From NCBI GenBank assembly GCA_030295235.1, contig AP026144.1, positions 831,167 through 895,166 of the forward strand: a DNA stretch of 64,000 nt, in the 5' to 3' direction. The notes beneath the pieces were generated by a model. The model did not search any database. It saw only the letters and a program-made list of their open reading frames with translations, and was not told the origin of the DNA. Each line of letters begins with the position of its first letter. The first letter of the stretch is position 1. The stretch is from Fistulifera solaris (taxonomy: Eukaryota > Bacillariophyta > Bacillariophyceae > Naviculales > Stauroneidaceae). Below are positions 45,612-55,354 of the stretch, piece after piece. The position numbers and the translations under genes are program-made.

Positions 45612-45984
45612 GATCTCTAATTCAGTCGCGAATTCGGTCAGAGTCCTTCGTGGCTCTGGTAAACGCTTGGCTTGGAATCACCAGTAAAACCAAACAGCCA
45701 GATAACGAAGCATGACTCTTCTATGCGTTGTTGTTGACGATGTTGTTGAATGAATCTAGGCTACATATTCTCCGTTTTTAAATTTCACCAGTTTGATTGG
45801 TAGTGGACTTTTCTCCTACTAAATCGAGTTCAATCCCGAGTTAAACTGCTAAACTTGTCGAAAAAAATTGTCAAAGAGAAAACATTGTAGACTACTACTG
45901 GATAAAATGAATTTTGGATATACATATATTCACTTATAGAAATAAACTTGAGATCCTCGTCTGTCTCTCTGATTGATTACCACT

Positions 45985-46144
45985 TTACGAGCTACTAATG
46001 TGCGTTTTGCAACAAGGACACTCGGAGCAGCAGTTGCAATCACCCGAGCGACTGTTATCGTTTTTACAGCAGTGACAGTTGTCACCGCACTTGCAATCAG
46101 GGGGAGCCACATGGGCAACGAGTTGTAGGCGCGGAGGAAGTCAT
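45985..46144 (-). CDS. Metallothionein, frame broken by one base in a G-run
   Basis: ATG at 46144 reads MTSSAPTTRCPCGSP and then hits TGA. Dropping one base of the G5 run at 46100-46104 gives a 52-aa protein that continues DCKCGDNCHCCKNDNSRSGD and CNCCSECPCCKTHISSS, ending at TAA 45985. It has 13 Cys, arranged CPC, CKC, CHCC, CNCC and CPCC: the CxC/CC clusters that define metallothioneins, with no aromatic residues. Metallothioneins bind Cu(I), Zn(II) and Cd(II) in the cytosol and buffer or detoxify them. It lies between two membrane proteins with Cys-rich tails. Because the Cys pattern survives perfectly past the break, a sequence error is more likely than decay. Confidence 0.85.
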
Positions 46145-46645
46145 GATCGCGGATCGATCTGTCTTGATTCTTTAAGAAAACGGGACATGAAAAAATGAGA
46201 AAAGCAGTGTAACGATCAAACGGCAAAGACAAACACAACAAGAAGAAACTTTTGACGCTTAATTCACAGAACAACCTCTTCCTATGAGATTCGTACCTCC
46301 TCGTTTGTGAGAGGAGAATGAAAGTAGGATGCAAAGTTTTGAACGTAAGGTCGTGTTCTCATGGTTCACGCTTCGGAAAAGAGATTACGGCGAAATCCAT
46401 AGAAGAAACCATTTACGATAGAGCTAAATGGTCTTCCTTAAAAGGTGAACTCGTCCGATGAGTGATCCTGCATAACCGATGGTAAAGAAATACTTGTTAA
46501 AGAGTGACTTTTTAAGTGTACGTGACCCAAAAGAGGATTCACAGTCAGAACCACAAGGTAAATCAATTTTTTGACACACGGGCATAATGTAGAATATTGA
46601 GTAATAGGCGATGATTCCTCAATCGTCATCTTCCCGAACAGACAA
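46145..46645. other. Intergenic, likely metallothionein promoter
   Basis: 500 bp between the metallothionein start and the end of the larger cysteine-tail gene, both minus strand. Should contain the metallothionein promoter. No metal-response element was identified by eye. Confidence 0.4.
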
Positions 46646-47937
46646 TTATACGACAAGTATGCGAATCGGCATTTCGTCACTATTCGCAATGGGCAGATTG
46701 GAAGTGGAGGAACATCCACCACCACAGCAAGAAGCACAAGCTGCACTACAAAGGCCCGTGCCCTTGCAACAATTGCAGCAACTTTCTTCCAGCGTTGGAT
46801 TGTTGGAAGAAGTCTTGCAGCAGCAGCAAACACAAATATCGGTACCCTGCGCATCGCGGTTGCTCGCATGTTTACGCTCCGAGCAGCAGCAGCAGCATGT
46901 GCCGGAGCAGCAACCATCACTGCAGCAGCAGCAATCTTGAAAGAAGCACTTGTTTTCGTGGCAGCAACCATTTCCACCGCAGCATCCACCTGCGCTGCAG
47001 CAACATTTTCCGGAGCAACATCCACCTGAATTGCAACAACCATCTCCACTGCAGCAACATTTGTTACCGGAGCAGCAGCCGTTACTCGAGCAGCATTTAT
47101 CGCAGCACGAGCAGCAAGAACAAGCGTCTCTTGTCGGAACCAATCGTTTCATGATTCGATAGAGCATCCATACGGCGTAGGCAAACCACATGGCACAAAC
47201 AAATACCAGCACTGTTTGACACATCCATTTATGCAAATTTTGCATTTCCCGTGCGTTCTGCAAATGAGTTAAGGCTCTGCTACACTCGGGACGCACACCT
47301 TGTTCCATCCAAGCCAAGTACAAGCAGATATCCGGGAAGGGGGATGACGACTTGTGCGTGCAGGGAGACAACTCTTCTGTCAAACGACGGTGGCGCATAG
47401 TCTCGCTGCGCAGTTGAGGATCTTGTATCTTTGAGACAACATCCGAAGGCGATGCTTGGGTAGGCAATGGGTGATCTTGGGCTTGTTCGTCTTGGTTATG
47501 ATTCTCCTGAAGTCGATTGTCATGAATCCAAATCCAAGTGGTCGTAGAACCCACAAAGTGCGGAATACTTTCGGCTTCCTGAGATACCCACAAAAAGGTC
47601 ATCAAAAGATTCGCTTCTTTCATAAGGAACGAAAGTTCGGGGGTATTGTAGTAACGCGGAGATTCACAGAATCGCCATTGATCCAGCTGACACTGTTCCT
47701 GGGCCATCTGATACGCCACGGCGACGTTTTTCTGCGTCATGTTCCACGACTTTTTCATTTCATGTACTAATTGCGTTTATGAGGGAGAATATAGGGTGAA
47801 AGATTGAACAAAACGTAGACCAGACAGAGTGTCAGTCTACCACATCTTGTGACACGCTAGATCTTCAACATTTTATTTTGCTTACATTGATAAATGTTCG
47901 CCAAGAGAACGATCGCCAAGCCGTACATTTGCTTCAT
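46646..47937 (-). CDS. Signal peptide, single TM, extremely Cys-rich tail protein (larger paralog)
   Basis: Exon 1 47937-47886 (MKQMYGLAIVLLANIYQ, signal peptide), intron 47885-47767 (GTAAGC donor, ATTAG acceptor), exon 2 47766-46646; 390 aa. The ectodomain includes VAVAYQMAQEQCQLDQWRFC, HRRLTEELSPC and LAWMEQGVRPECSRALTHLQ. One TM helix (CQTVLVFVCAMWFAYAVWML) is followed by a basic stop-transfer RIMKRLVPTR. The last about 145 residues have roughly 49 Cys, nearly all in CC to CCCCC runs spaced by Gly/Ser/Asn (SCCDKCCSSNGCC, CCSDGCCSGTCCCCC). By topology the tail is cytosolic. It looks like a membrane-tethered metallothionein-like sink; palmitoylation of many Cys is the alternative. A paralog lies at 43948-44878 with a metallothionein between them. 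Confidence 0.85.
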
Positions 47938-48478
47938 GTTATTTGTGCTTCTTATTTTGTATAGAGAATAATCGATAACAGAAACCGCAACACTTCGTAA
48001 TGAACAAAGAAGGTTGCCGATGAGAAATGAGGCAGCAGCGGCGGTGTTAATTTTACACAAAAGTCGTGTAGAAAAATGTACTGTTCCAAGCATCAAGTTC
48101 CGCGACGATGCCATTACTTTGTATTATTACAAAGTATTTTATGTGTTCCGAATGTTCAGTCATGGGTCAAGGCTTTCAGTCACGAATATGAACGTTCTAC
48201 AGAATTTTTGTCGCACCAGGAACAAAACAAGCGATTTTCTTTCGACCTTTGCGATGGTCAGCGATGCCGAATCGGCACTGCTTTTGTACTCTCGCAATAG
48301 CCCACGTCACCAGCGAACCGGTTGGCGCTGTTGAATTTTTTCGAAAAAAGGGCCCGGAAAAGACAAAGCACAAAAACCATTGGCAGTTTGTGTTTTCATG
48401 TTATTCGTTCTTTCTTTTGTGTTTGTTTGTAGAAACGTCTTTCTATTCAGTCATAATATAAACTCATAAAGAAACAGC
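47938..48478. other. Divergent intergenic region
   Basis: Between the larger cysteine-tail gene (-) and the plastid-protein gene (+). Short ORFs only; holds both promoters. Confidence 0.4.
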
Positions 48479-49579
48479 ATGACAAGATATCTGATAGTTT
48501 GGGCAGCTTTCGTGGCAACGACGTCGTATGCCTTTGTTACGAGAATCGACTCGACTTTCTCATCGATGCGTTTGCATTCGTCGCCACAATCGCAACCCGA
48601 TGGCCGTTCAGCCGTCAGTTACAATGCTCTGAATAATATGCCTCCTCCTCTTCCTCCTGGGTTTGCGCCGCCCGGTGGAGAACTAGCTCGTCCTCCTCAG
48701 CAGCAGCCGTGGCAACCTCCTCAAGAACAACAAGTGTGGCAACAACAAGCTCCTCCACAACGAGCCGGTCCTCTCAATCCAGATGACAACTGGAGACGTC
48801 CTCTTCAGGTCGACAATTATCAATACCGTACCGTTCAAGGAAATAGTCGAAAAACTTTCAATACGATGGGAGGTCGCAATGAGGTCGAATTTTCAACGGA
48901 TGGACGTGAGCTTTATACCGACATGGAAGTGTGGCAGGGCCCTGACAACACACCGCAAACAATGAAGTGGTATGCTCAGGATGGAAATCATCGCATTCGT
49001 GCGACGGTGACGTCCACTCAATACCATTCCATCGAAACTAGAAACAGGGGAACGCTCGAATTCCCCATGAATGTACAGATGCAACCACAGGCACCCGGTT
49101 CTCCAACGAAACAACAACACCAACCCTTCCACGGCACTAATTCCGTTCCTGCTGTCGAATTTCGTCCCATCCCAAGTCACGAAGATCGCATGGCGAAACG
49201 CGATCCCAGTCGCGGCACGACCATTCAAGGAGATGGCAGTGTCAAAACGTACCCGATTGACCCCTACACTTCCAGTGTCCAAGTATTGCTCGACGGGCAG
49301 GGATTTCCAGTATATGCCCGTATTGAGTTGTTGCAAGGTCCAGATTGTGTCAAAATATTGGGTGAATTGTACAACGATGGCTTGCAAAATGGCGGTGAAC
49401 CGGTCCGGACGGTTTTGGAAACACCCGGATACGGCAGTACACTTCGTGTGGTCAACACGGGACCGATGGAATATCCCATCATTTGCACCGTCGCCCCAGC
49501 TTCGTATGGTGAACCAGTGAACAATTATCAGCAACAGCAGAGTGTTTTCGATTCGAATGGACGGTATATTGGGTACTGA
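48479..49579 (+). CDS. Plastid-targeted protein of unknown function
   Basis: 366 aa, single exon. The N-terminus MTRYLIVWAAFVATTSYAFV is a signal peptide with a predicted cleavage SYA|F, matching the diatom plastid rule of Phe at +1, then a Ser/Arg-containing transit region (TRIDSTFSSMRLHSS). A Pro/Gln-rich stretch (residues 55-100) precedes a conserved-looking core: YRTVQGNSRKTFNTMGGRNE, VWQGPDNTPQTMKWYAQDGN, TLEFPMNVQMQ, then SSVQVLLDGQGFPVYARIEL, LLQGPDCVKILGELYNDG and RVVNTGPMEYPIICTVAP. Two parallel WQGPDN / LQGPDC units suggest an internal duplication of a beta-rich domain. Function unknown; location in the plastid is an inference from the presequence. Confidence 0.75.
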   Translation: MTRYLIVWAAFVATTSYAFVTRIDSTFSSMRLHSSPQSQPDGRSAVSYNALNNMPPPLPPGFAPPGGELARPPQQQPWQPPQEQQVWQQQAPPQRAGPLNPDDNWRRPLQVDNYQYRTVQGNSRKTFNTMGGRNEVEFSTDGRELYTDMEVWQGPDNTPQTMKWYAQDGNHRIRATVTSTQYHSIETRNRGTLEFPMNVQMQPQAPGSPTKQQHQPFHGTNSVPAVEFRPIPSHEDRMAKRDPSRGTTIQGDGSVKTYPIDPYTSSVQVLLDGQGFPVYARIELLQGPDCVKILGELYNDGLQNGGEPVRTVLETPGYGSTLRVVNTGPMEYPIICTVAPASYGEPVNNYQQQQSVFDSNGRYIGY

Positions 49580-49979
49580 GAGACAGACATGCAAGCTAGA
49601 GTGAAACGATGACCTTCTGCTATGAAAATACTTTAAGCCTCAGTAGAATTAAATAAAGAGAGCGATTTAACAAGAATGCTTTGTATTTGTTTGTTAAAAT
49701 AAAACTTTATTCTTCGTATCCGTAGTTCGATGGAGAGTTAAAAGCAATTCGCTCGCAACAGTACTCAACGGACACCCAATGTACATTGTTTGCCGTAGTC
49801 GTTACAAAGTACTCTGTATTGGTCGCCTGGGAACTGAAGTAGCCTTCTGATATTTCCGATGACTGTTTCCTGCCACAAAACGAAAACAAAAAGAACCTGT
49901 TTGCCCTTCATAAACACATTCATCAAGCAACAAGCGTTTCTTTCCCATACATTGACCGTACTAAAGATACAGGAAAGAA
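49580..49979. other. Intergenic
   Basis: About 400 bp between two plus-strand genes. A minus-strand 60-codon ORF (49707-49889) lacks support. Confidence 0.35.
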
Positions 49980-51398
49980 ATGCGACATTACAGGTGCTTT
50001 TTAGGTTGTCTGCTGCTTCTTTTGCAGCAAAAAGCACAAGGGGAGGTCATTCGACAATCGGCACATCGGAAAATACAAGCAACAATCGACGCCACAACAG
50101 GCGATCTTACTGTTCTTGCTGGAACGGACTTTTGCTGTTCGAATGGTCTTCGTACAGCAACTTCGTCGACCAGCGCGGCCGCGAAGAATCGTCGGAAGTT
50201 GAATACTCAACCGCATATTGGATGGACCGATCCGGGTGATTGGGTGGCTTACCCAGTAGAAATAACTTCGGCCGGTACGTATCATGTTCACTTTCATGTA
50301 TCCAGTCCATTTGGTGATGGAGGATTTGAGTTGATGGATTTACAAACGCAACAGTTATACGGCACCGTGGATACCATGCCCGTGACTACGACCTGGGACA
50401 CGTTTGAAACTATTTCTCTGCCCGTCACATTGCCGGCCGGTCTCGTTTCGTTGCAAGTACGACTTTTATCAGCAGGTTGGAATCTGTTGTGGCTGGCGGT
50501 AAGCAACGAGGATAGTGTCGGAAGCATTCCGGGTGTAATTGTACCCCCACCGTCGCCGGCTATAATTGTATCTCCTGATGCCACTGTCACACCCTCATTA
50601 CCCGCTGTGAGTAACCCAGCTACATTGTCCGTAGCTCCAAGTGTGACAGTGGCACTCGATGAGATTACGTCTTTTCCGTCCCTGAGCAGTTCCTCTTCAG
50701 GAACAATCATCCCAACCCCAAATAATGCAACGTCTCCGGTTGTTCCAATGCCGACACCGAATACAAGTGTCACATCTTTGATTCCTTCCACGCCGGTTAA
50801 CGCCCCTGTTCCTACAGGTTCGGCAACAGTTCCGTCACCTCTAGCCAATGCTCCAATTTTATCGCCCTTGGCTACCCCGACTTCCACACTGCCCAGCGTT
50901 CCAGCCTCTAAACCAACACACAACAAACGCCCGTTCTTACACGAGTTTATAACGTTTGAAGATTTTACGCGCACATCTCCCAATATTGTATGGCAAACGA
51001 GTGAAACGGAACAACGCACGCAAGCTGTTGAGTTAAAGACAGGCGATTGGTTGGAATTTCAGTTGGCAATCCCTGTGGCCGGGCCGTATCAAGTACACGT
51101 TCGCACGTCGAGTCCTAGTGGAGAAGGCTCGTTTGAGCTGGTACACGTCGAGATAGACGAATTAAATAAACGCGAAACGGAAGTTCCTTTGGGCATATTT
51201 TCGGGATTCCCCACAACTGGTTCGTGGGAAGTGTACCTTCGAATGGAACAAGAAATAAATTTACCAGCCTCACCTTTAAACATTGGCCTGTTGATGCGCA
51301 TCAATGTATTGGAGCCAGGATTCAGTCTATCGTGGCTCTACGTGGAACCTAGTGATTTATGGGACGCAATTGATGCTAGAGACGATGGAAATGTTTGA
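49980..51398 (+). CDS. Secreted protein with two CBM6-like carbohydrate-binding modules
   Basis: 472 aa. Signal peptide MRHYRCFLGCLLLLLQQKAQ. Module 1 (about residues 65-180) has GWTDPGDWVAYPVEITSAG, YHVHFHVSSPFGDGGFELMD and SLQVRLLSAGWNLLWLAVSN, the pattern of CBM family 6. A Pro/Thr/Ser-rich linker with PTPN/PVNAPVPT repeats follows (180-315). Module 2 (about 320-460) has KTGDWLEFQLAIPVAGPYQV, RTSSPSGEGSFELVHVE and RINVLEPGFSLSWLYVEPSD. No catalytic domain is seen, so it is likely a cell-wall, frustule or mucilage polysaccharide-binding protein. The last part of the gene is included in a 385-bp tandem duplication, leaving a promoterless copy of the 3' end just downstream. Confidence 0.85.
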   Translation: MRHYRCFLGCLLLLLQQKAQGEVIRQSAHRKIQATIDATTGDLTVLAGTDFCCSNGLRTATSSTSAAAKNRRKLNTQPHIGWTDPGDWVAYPVEITSAGTYHVHFHVSSPFGDGGFELMDLQTQQLYGTVDTMPVTTTWDTFETISLPVTLPAGLVSLQVRLLSAGWNLLWLAVSNEDSVGSIPGVIVPPPSPAIIVSPDATVTPSLPAVSNPATLSVAPSVTVALDEITSFPSLSSSSSGTIIPTPNNATSPVVPMPTPNTSVTSLIPSTPVNAPVPTGSATVPSPLANAPILSPLATPTSTLPSVPASKPTHNKRPFLHEFITFEDFTRTSPNIVWQTSETEQRTQAVELKTGDWLEFQLAIPVAGPYQVHVRTSSPSGEGSFELVHVEIDELNKRETEVPLGIFSGFPTTGSWEVYLRMEQEINLPASPLNIGLLMRINVLEPGFSLSWLYVEPSDLWDAIDARDDGNV

Positions 51399-51988
51399 GC
51401 TGTTTGCTGACTTGCAATCCTACATGGTAAACAATCTACGACACTGGAGCCTTGTAACGACGGCTGATTTCGATTCGTCTCTGACTGGATGATGGAAGGA
51501 TATCTATCATTTACAACAGAGAGGCACTTTCTTCTCTTTGTATTCACGATCAAATTATTGGTATACGTTTTGGACAAAATCAAGGCTCGGCGACCCTTCA
51601 TGAGGTTCGTGGGAAGTGTACCTTCGAATGGAACAAGAAATAAATTTACCAGCCTCACCTTTAAACATTGGCCTGTTGATGCGCATCAATGTATTGGAGC
51701 CAGGATTCAGTCTATCGTGGCTCTACGTGGAACCTAGTGATTTATGGGACGCAATTGATGCTAGAGACGATGGAAATGTTTGAGCTGTTTGCTGACTTGC
51801 AATCCTACATGGTAAACAATCTACGACACTGGAGCCTTGTAACGACGGCTGATTTCGATTCGTCTCTGACTGGATGATGGAAGGATATCTATCATTTACA
51901 ACAGAGAGGCACTTTCTTCTCTTTGTATTCACGATCAAATTATTGGTATACGTTTTGGACAAAATCAAGGCTCGGCGACCCTTCATGA
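51219..51988 (+). repeat. 385-bp direct tandem duplication
   Basis: The segment 51219-51603 is repeated as 51604-51988 with no difference seen by eye. Each unit starts at GGTTCGTGGGAAGTGTACC, inside the second CBM6 module, covers the gene's stop codon and about 200 bp of downstream DNA, and ends at CTTCATGA. The second copy carries a pseudo-exon of the last about 60 codons. Perfect identity indicates a very recent duplication or an assembly artefact. Confidence 0.92.
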
Positions 51989-52847
51989 AGCCATCAATCT
52001 CCTTAGAAGCATTGCGCCGTCGTTTTTCATAGCTTGTAGTTGGAACTAAAGTGTTAGACTTGAAACTTGAGATAGACCACGATAGTTTTTCGAACCACTG
52101 GCGATCTGTCGTACCAGGTAACGTACATTAACGTACATGCTTGTCGCTTCTCTATAAGCCCTGACCAAACTCTAGGAGCGTTGTGATCCCTAGTCCCTCT
52201 AGTGACCCGATTCTTTTCTTCCCATTTAAATTAAAGAAAATAGCCCCTTCTGAATAGCTGTAAACGAAGACAAGAAATAGTCACAGAGCAATGGAATTGT
52301 TAAAACACGTGCCGAACTATAAATTGTTATGTTTGATGTTTGTTCCTGGTAGTCTGGGGTAGTTGTTCTCATTTATTTCGTCTTCAAGATGCAAACGATA
52401 AAGATACGTACAAGGGATTCCAGATTTAAGCAACTTTTTTTACAAAAATCTCGATATAATCCCAACTTATTTAAAACTTTAGTCTTAGAGCTTCGGACTC
52501 GGTCCTAAATTTCTGATACAAGAAAAGTCATTACGTAGCTGTTTAGACGGACGCTTGGGGTGGGTATAAATCCTGAAGTGTTAAACATCTTAGGTGATTA
52601 CGCCGTATTTATCTACCGGTCAAAATTAAGCTCCACAAGGGCAAATATCCTGCCGACACCGAACCAATTAGAATAGATGGTAAAGTGTAGTCGGTCTTCG
52701 TTAGGCTTCGTCTTTAAGAATAGCTGATCGTAAAAGCCCTTCCCGAACCGAGAAGCGACAAGACGTCTCACACAAATTCACGTTTGTTGCCTCTCTTTAT
52801 TTTGTTTCGTTTCTTCATTTCCTTGCAAACGAAGACAACAACAAATC
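51989..52847. other. Intergenic
   Basis: About 860 bp between the duplication and the next secreted-protein gene. No ORF or repeat of note. Confidence 0.4.
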
Positions 52848-54440
52848 ATGTACCGATCACTTCTGATTGGTTTATTCTTGACGTTAGCCTCTCAAGCATC
52901 TGCGGAATGCGACGGCACTTGTACGCCCGACGGCGAAGCCTGTCAAGTCGACGGAAAGCCGTGCTGCGAAACGGGAAGCTCCTGTTACGGATTCAACTTT
53001 TACAAGAAATGTCAAACCCCACCTTTGTGCTTACGCGAATGGTATGACTGCACGAGTGGAATGGCGGGTAACGTGCCGTGCTGTGAAGGCATGGAATGCG
53101 TTTTGGGTGACGGCGAGCAATACGAGTGTCAACACATTTACGAGCCTATTGCTGTAGAAGGCTTTGCGACTACTCCCGTTGCTCCTGTGGCCCCTGTTAC
53201 TGCTCCCGTGACACCTGTCTCTGCTCCGGTTGCTCCTGTTGCTCCGTTAACCGAAGCGGCCGTGATTAAGCCATGGTCGCCTGCCGATGAAGGCTATTTG
53301 TTCTTTGCCAACATGACCAACGCGGGTGTACAAGATCCTACTGCCCCCAATTATCAAGTTGCTGCCAAAGCGTACATCAAAGCGGATTGTGCGGGTCCTC
53401 ACTTGTGCATTTACGTCATGGCAGAGCCCGGTGTGGCTCTTTCGTCGACAGAAGGGTGGTTCAAAGACTATACCTATTCTACTGCTTCTATTCCCTTTGT
53501 CGCACCCGGATTGACCTACCGCGAAGAGAATGGAGTGATTGTAGGATGGTCCGGTTGCGTGACTGTTCCTTTCGATAAAGGTGCAACCGGATTGGGTGTC
53601 GAAATCCACGCCAATTGGGGACTAAAAGGTTCCAATTCACTCGGCAACACGGCTTCCACCGGCAAATCGGGAACCACTTTGGTCACAATGGACTATCCTG
53701 TGTGCTTGAAACCGGCCTTTGTGGAAGGTGAAACCGCACCCGTGGCAACCGCTCCTCAAGCGACACCGGTGGCCGCTCCCAGCGCCCCAACACCCACGGC
53801 GGCGGGTGCCCTCGGAACCGCACCTACTCCTGTGACTTCGCCTGTCACAGCGCCCATTCCGTCACCGGTTGCCGCACCGGTCCCTGTTACAGCAGCCAGT
53901 CTCACAGATAAAGGCTGGACTCCACTCTTCAGCATGTACAACGCCGGAAACCCTGACACAAAAAGTTCCAACTACCAGTTGGCGGGCAAAGCGTGGTACA
54001 AGTACGACTGTGCGGCGCGATTGATTTGCTGGTTGGTAATGGCCGAGCCTGGCTTGGAAATTTCCGGAACGGAAGCATGGTTCAAGGATTATGGTCGTGG
54101 TAACAGTGCGATAGAAGCGGTCGCTCCCGGTATCACCTTCAAGATGACCAACAATGTCCGCACGGGCTGGACTGGATGCTTCTATGAGCCCCTCGGCGCA
54201 ACGGGGTCCATTGAAGTTCACGCTAATTACGGAGTCGCCGGCAGCGGAAAACTCGGCAACACCATGTCGACCGGTAAATCGAATACTTTGGGCGGATACG
54301 CCACGATCGACTACGATCACCATTGCGTTGGATTAGCTCCCACTTGTGCGGCAGCCGGTGCTAAATGCAACGGAAGTATGCCCTACTGCAACGGACGAAC
54401 CTGCCCGACCTCCGGAAACAAAGTGTGTCCGAGCAAATAA
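52848..54440 (+). CDS. Secreted two-repeat protein with PVAP linkers and Cys-rich ends
   Basis: 530 aa. Signal peptide MYRSLLIGLFLTLASQASA. An N-terminal Cys module (residues 20-95; CCETGSSCYGFNFYKKCQTP, LREWYDCTSG, CCEGMECVLG) is shared with the gene at 59054-62012. A Pro/Val/Ala linker (PVAPVAPVTAPVTPVSAPVA) leads to repeat 1 (about 135-285: YLFFANMTNAGVQDPTAPNY, STEGWFKDYTY, VEIHANWGLKGSNSLGN), a second linker, and repeat 2 (about 345-480: SMYNAGNPDTKSSNYQLAGK, GTEAWFKDYGRGNS, IEVHANYGVAGSGKLGN). The C-terminus is a short Cys cluster (CAAAGAKCNGSMPYCNGRTC). The two repeats clearly arose by internal duplication; their fold was not recognised. Likely extracellular matrix, cell wall or adhesive mucilage. 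Confidence 0.8.
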   Translation: MYRSLLIGLFLTLASQASAECDGTCTPDGEACQVDGKPCCETGSSCYGFNFYKKCQTPPLCLREWYDCTSGMAGNVPCCEGMECVLGDGEQYECQHIYEPIAVEGFATTPVAPVAPVTAPVTPVSAPVAPVAPLTEAAVIKPWSPADEGYLFFANMTNAGVQDPTAPNYQVAAKAYIKADCAGPHLCIYVMAEPGVALSSTEGWFKDYTYSTASIPFVAPGLTYREENGVIVGWSGCVTVPFDKGATGLGVEIHANWGLKGSNSLGNTASTGKSGTTLVTMDYPVCLKPAFVEGETAPVATAPQATPVAAPSAPTPTAAGALGTAPTPVTSPVTAPIPSPVAAPVPVTAASLTDKGWTPLFSMYNAGNPDTKSSNYQLAGKAWYKYDCAARLICWLVMAEPGLEISGTEAWFKDYGRGNSAIEAVAPGITFKMTNNVRTGWTGCFYEPLGATGSIEVHANYGVAGSGKLGNTMSTGKSNTLGGYATIDYDHHCVGLAPTCAAAGAKCNGSMPYCNGRTCPTSGNKVCPSK

Positions 54441-55354
54441 AATACGAGACTCCTTCGTTTCGCTATCTTCTTTGTATCCTGGTAACAACGCACCACTTCT
54501 TTTGCATTATATATTCGTAAACATGAACTTTCCTTTATCAGACAAGTAGAACCAATCTTACATGCATCTTTTTTCGAGCAGCGAAATACTGTGTACGGAG
54601 TACAAAATTGTGGCGAAGTTTGCAATTCTAGAGATCAAAGTGTGGACAAAAAATCGTCAAGACTGCATTTAAGTCAAGAGTAAAGTTGTTCTGTAAGATT
54701 CACATTCGTCTTTCATCATCCATTTTCCTTTCCTCGCCACCTTCATTACTAAACCAAGTCGTTTGATAACATACTAGTCATTATTGGAAAGGGTTGTCTG
54801 AAGCACAGAGCGTTAAAATTTGGATTGTCGTTGCACTGCAAATCACACACTCATGACTGAAAGGGCAGTCTTGGCAAACATGGATTCCTATTCTGGACTC
54901 TACTGGTACGGTAGTAAAAATCAAAGAAAGGATCCGAGACGAGTTTCGACAAAGTCATAGAATTGCGTGTCACAAATGTAGTAAAATATGCTTTGGCAGT
55001 GAAATAGTTCAAGGACAAGTTTAGGAGAGCGTTCTACAAGGTACCATGGCGTGCATACGAAAGCAACAAGAAACGGATCCACTATTCTTCTGATTCATGA
55101 CTGAGAATCCAGTCTTGGAGAAAGATCGCTCACGCTTGCATCCATAATAACTTTTCATGTGACTAAATTGATCTTTCAATCACGAGGAAGACGTGGCATG
55201 CCACGCGATGCACAAAAGATACTTTTTCAATGGCACTCTTCGTCTTTGACCGCAAAAGCCAGACGCTCATTATTCTCTCCTTTTTGATTTTAATATTAGA
55301 GAAACGAACAACGTAGTTAGCTATTCAAGACAAATAAAATTCTGTTTTAAGCTT
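54441..55354. other. Intergenic
   Basis: About 910 bp between plus-strand genes. No ORF above background and no repeat seen. Confidence 0.4.

Noticed and set aside
45930-46334. 134-codon minus-strand ORF over the metallothionein
   Set aside because: It is the wrong frame of the metallothionein gene, with Val/Ala repeats caused by reading Cys codons out of frame.
46438-47162. Gln/Ser-rich or Val/Ala-rich ORFs over the large cysteine-tail gene
   Set aside because: Other-frame readings of the TGC/GCA-rich repeat; the Cys frame is the one that shares motifs with its paralog.
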